Below are positions 13,778-15,853 of a stretch of 15,853 nt of DNA, in pieces; the stretch's first letter is position 1, and each line of letters starts with the position of its first letter. A program made the position numbers and the translations under genes. The notes beneath the pieces were generated by a model. The model ran no database searches, was not told the origin of the DNA, and saw only the letters and a list, made by a program, of their open reading frames with translations. Source of the stretch: Desulfocorpusculum sp964414345. GTDB lineage: Bacteria; Desulfobacterota; Desulfocorpusculales; Desulfocorpusculum. The stretch is from the NCBI GenBank assembly GCA_964414345.1, contig CAYPWF010000076.1, positions 1 to 15,853 of the forward strand, written 5' to 3'.

Positions 13778-14998
13778 TTAGCTTCTGGTTCCCGGCGAGG
13801 GCTGTTTTTGAGAGGGGAGCTGGGCGGAGCTGGAGTAATGGCCCCTGGTGTTTTCTTGAGAGCTCCACTTCTTTACTGATGTGCTGCCTGCCTCAGCCCC
13901 ATTGAAGCCCCGGCTGAGCAAGTCGGCGGTGGCGTGGTTTCTGGTTTCGCTGCTTGGGGATCCCATGACCACTGCTATGAGCCGGCGGTCCTGCCTTGCA
14001 GCCGTGGCAGCAATGTTGAATCCAGCCTTGCGCACGAAACCGGTCTTAAGCCCGTCCACCCCTTGGCAGCGACCCAGAAGTTTGTTGGTTGTGTGGATGG
14101 GGTAGCTTCCTCCCCTTATGAAGGCCACTTCTTGGGAACTCCAGTGAAGTATCTCCGGAAAACGCAGCAGAGCTTTGGCCAAGATGGCCATGTCGTAGGC
14201 AGTGGATACATTGTCGTGGCCGTTTTGCGCAGGCAGTCCGTGCACATTTGCAAAGAGAGTGTCGGACATGCCCAAGCCCCTGGCCCGCTGGTTCATCAAC
14301 TCCACAAAGCGGGCTTGGCTTCCAGCCACATGCTCTGCCACGGTGGCTGCTGCGTCATTGGCTGATCTGACCAAAATGGCCTGAAGCATCTCTTCCAGAG
14401 GGAGGCTCTCCCCTGGTTTGAGATCTATTTGGGTCCCCCCCACACCCGTTGTTCTCTCCGAGGCCGTAACAGGCTCTGAGAGCCTGAGCTTCCCCGCCCG
14501 CACCTTCTCCATGACCACCAAGACCAGCATCATCTTGGTGAGCGAGGCTGGAACCAGCTTCTTGTGCGGGTCATGGGCGTAAACCACATGGCCGCTGGAG
14601 GCGTCCATCACCACCGCAGCCTTGAAGGGTTCCGGAGGAGGAGCCTTGGTTTTTGCCCTTGGTTTTACGCCTGGGTTTCCGGAGGGAGCTGCTGGCTTTG
14701 TCTGCACCAGGCTCTTCTTTTGAACGGACACCTTGGAACTTGCAGAGGTGCCTGACTGTGAGCTGGCCTTGGAGGCGGTTTTGGACCCTGAGGTTTGGGC
14801 TTGGGAGGTTTTCTTGGCAGAGGAATCCGAGGTTTTCTTCTTAACCTGAGTGCTGGTCTTGGAATTTTTCGCATCCTGGCTTTCTTGGGCTAGGGCCTCA
14901 AAACCAAGGCCCATGATGCCCACGGCCCAGACAAGAAGCAAGAGGAAAAGCCGTCTTACCTTCCGGTTCCTTGCCTTCCCCTGCGGGTTTGCATCCAC
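13778..14998 (-). CDS. Secreted serine-type D-Ala-D-Ala carboxypeptidase (peptidase S11, PBP5/6 type)
   Basis: This encodes 406 residues. An N-terminal signal peptide (basic KARNRKVRR, then a hydrophobic run ending near ALAQ, about residue 38) sends it to the periplasm. A long low-complexity Ser/Lys/Thr/Gln linker (about 39-120) separates this from the catalytic domain. Active-site motifs are SLTK (Ser152 nucleophile), SAN (212-214) and KTG (318-320). The enzyme removes the terminal D-Ala from peptidoglycan stem peptides. A longer GTG-started frame begins at 15025, but AAAGGAG sits 8 bases before the GTG at 14998, so I use that. The C-terminal beta domain and membrane-anchoring helix of PBP5 appear to be missing. 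The tail is short, polar and Ser-rich, so this is a DacF-like short form. It is on the opposite strand to the Hdr operon and functionally separate. Confidence 0.93.
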   Translation of the reverse strand: MDANPQGKARNRKVRRLFLLLLVWAVGIMGLGFEALAQESQDAKNSKTSTQVKKKTSDSSAKKTSQAQTSGSKTASKASSQSGTSASSKVSVQKKSLVQTKPAAPSGNPGVKPRAKTKAPPPEPFKAAVVMDASSGHVVYAHDPHKKLVPASLTKMMLVLVVMEKVRAGKLRLSEPVTASERTTGVGGTQIDLKPGESLPLEEMLQAILVRSANDAAATVAEHVAGSQARFVELMNQRARGLGMSDTLFANVHGLPAQNGHDNVSTAYDMAILAKALLRFPEILHWSSQEVAFIRGGSYPIHTTNKLLGRCQGVDGLKTGFVRKAGFNIAATAARQDRRLIAVVMGSPSSETRNHATADLLSRGFNGAEAGSTSVKKWSSQENTRGHYSSSAQLPSQKQPSPGTRS

Positions 14999-15073
14999 CT
15001 GAGAGACTCCTTTATTACGCCTCACCGAACCGACTGGAACACTTAGGCTTTCAGTGCCCGAGCCGGTTCGCCT

Positions 15074-15103
15074 AAAATAGCCTCCAGGACTCCTTTATGT
15101 CAA
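15074..15103 (-). promoter_or_regulatory. Sigma-70 promoter of the carboxypeptidase gene
   Basis: On the minus strand a perfect -35 hexamer TTGACA (15103-15098) and a -10 hexamer TATTTT (15079-15074) are 18 bases apart, about 75 bases before the GTG start. An 8-bp palindrome AAGCGCTT (15102-15109) overlaps the -35 edge and could be an operator. Confidence 0.6.
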
Positions 15104-15140
15104 GCGCTTTTAGGCCGCATTACCCTCCAAAGTCTGTGAC

Positions 15141-15206
15141 TTGGGGGGCTCAAGCCCCCAAACCCCGCTAAAGCTTTGGCCTATTCCGACTCAAAGCAAG
15201 GCCAAA
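15141..15206. repeat. Two inverted repeats between the malic enzyme and carboxypeptidase genes
   Basis: TTGGGGG (15141-15147) pairs with CCCCCAA (15155-15161) around a 7-base loop. TTTGGCCT (15175-15182) pairs with AGGCCAAA (15199-15206). Both lie in the gene-free stretch 15026-15260, which otherwise holds only the promoter at 15074-15103. Neither has a clear T-tract on the minus strand, so termination of the malic enzyme transcript here is possible but not shown. The first resembles short G/C palindromes that can be dispersed in genomes. Confidence 0.4.
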
Positions 15207-15260
15207 TTTGAAAGCGCAAATCAGGGTGTCTGTGAGAAAAGGATACGCCACAAGGGCCTC

Positions 15261-15853
15261 CTATTCAGACAGGACGCCTCCTTCCAGCACGTATTGATGG
15301 GTGCGCCTTCGAATCAGCTCCGGATCCACCTCCTTGCGGGCAACCCCGGTCTGTAGGGCAGCTCTAGCCACTGCCTCAGCCACCAAGGGCGGCACATGCA
15401 GGTTCATGGCCTCTGGAATGATGAACTCGGGTCCTAGGGCCGCTTCAGGAACGGCCCTGGCAAGGGCGTGGGCTGCAGCCAACTTCATGGCATCGTTTAT
15501 GGTTGTGGCCATGACATCCAAGGCCCCTCTGAAGATTCCCGGGAAGCCCAAGCAGTTGTTTACCTGGTTGGGAAAGTCGCTTCTGCCTGTGGCCACCACG
15601 CGGGCTCCTGCGGCCTTGGCCTCCTGAGGCATGATCTCTGGTATGGGATTGGCCATGGCGAACACTATGGGATCAGGGGCCATGCTCCTTATCATGTCCT
15701 GGTTTATGACACCTGGAGCAGAAAGCCCCAAGAACACGTCTGCGTTTTCCAGGACCTTCCCCACTTCCCCCTTGATTTCCCGTGGATTGGTAATCCGCGC
15801 CATCTCCTCCTTGATGGGGTTCATGCCCTTCTTCCTCCCCTTGTGGATGGCTC
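15261..15853 (-). CDS. Malic enzyme (malate dehydrogenase, decarboxylating), C-terminal part
   Basis: The minus-strand frame enters from the window edge and runs about 197 codons to a stop at 15261, so the N-terminal half is missing. It begins AIHKGRKKGMNP, equivalent to the YxGR..GMN stretch of bacterial malic enzymes. It continues through the NAD(P)-binding domain: DVFLGLSAPGV, VFAMANPIPEI, ATGRSDFPNQVNN and GFPGIFRGALD are all typical. The family reaction is malate to pyruvate plus CO2 with reduction of NAD+ or NADP+. Which cofactor is used cannot be read from this part. A Met at 15824 is internal, not the start. Confidence 0.93.
   Translation of the reverse strand, partial: AIHKGRKKGMNPIKEEMARITNPREIKGEVGKVLENADVFLGLSAPGVINQDMIRSMAPDPIVFAMANPIPEIMPQEAKAAGARVVATGRSDFPNQVNNCLGFPGIFRGALDVMATTINDAMKLAAAHALARAVPEAALGPEFIIPEAMNLHVPPLVAEAVARAALQTGVARKEVDPELIRRRTHQYVLEGGVLSE

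Noticed and set aside
15141..15161. G/C palindrome as an intrinsic terminator of the malic enzyme gene
   Set aside because: The stem is good but it lies about 100 bases from the stop codon and has no T-run on the minus strand.

Overview
The window is a 15.9 kb stretch of a bacterial chromosome, most likely from an anaerobic Desulfobacterota (deltaproteobacterial) lineage of the Syntrophobacter or sulfate-reducer type. This is inferred from gene content: a soluble heterodisulfide-reductase-like (Hdr) electron-transfer operon, a sigma-54 activator, a NarI/DsrM-type membrane cytochrome and a UGA-encoded selenoprotein. Arginine codon use is rich in AGG. I saw no mobile element, CRISPR array, tRNA or rRNA.

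Left module (1-2778, minus strand). A sigma-54 activator with a cysteine-bearing PAS domain (1447-2778) lies upstream of a 264-bp gap. That gap holds a near-consensus -24/-12 promoter and at least six copies of the half-site TGTTGC/GCAACA. The promoter points at a TPR protein gene (616-1182) and at a multi-helix NarI/DsrM-like membrane protein cut by the window edge (1-585). This looks like a self-contained regulatory unit: activator, enhancers, promoter, target operon.

Central module (2929-12427, plus strand). After the universal ATPase YchF comes a long same-strand operon: HdrA, a 1020-residue double HdrA fusion, MvhD, an FrhB-like iron-sulfur flavoprotein subunit, HdrC and HdrB. Together they encode three HdrA-type modules, many [4Fe-4S] sites, the MvhD [2Fe-2S] adaptor and a two-CCG-domain HdrB. 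The expected product is a large cytoplasmic electron-transfer, probably bifurcating, complex. No hydrogenase or formate dehydrogenase catalytic subunit and no NADH-binding Flox subunit is in the window, so the electron donor is open.

Operon tail (12444-13680). A ComB-family 2-phosphosulfolactate phosphatase follows hdrB by 16 bases. It is followed by the most notable gene here, an A-type Fe-S carrier (HesB/IscA family). Its reading frame is interrupted by an in-frame UGA exactly where the family has its first conserved cysteine, with a SECIS-like hairpin directly downstream. I read it as a 108-residue selenoprotein. A strong intrinsic terminator closes the unit at 13642-13680.

Right module (13778-15853, minus strand). 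A secreted D-Ala-D-Ala carboxypeptidase with a long Ser/Lys/Thr-rich linker has its own sigma-70-type promoter. The window ends inside the C-terminal half of a malic enzyme gene.
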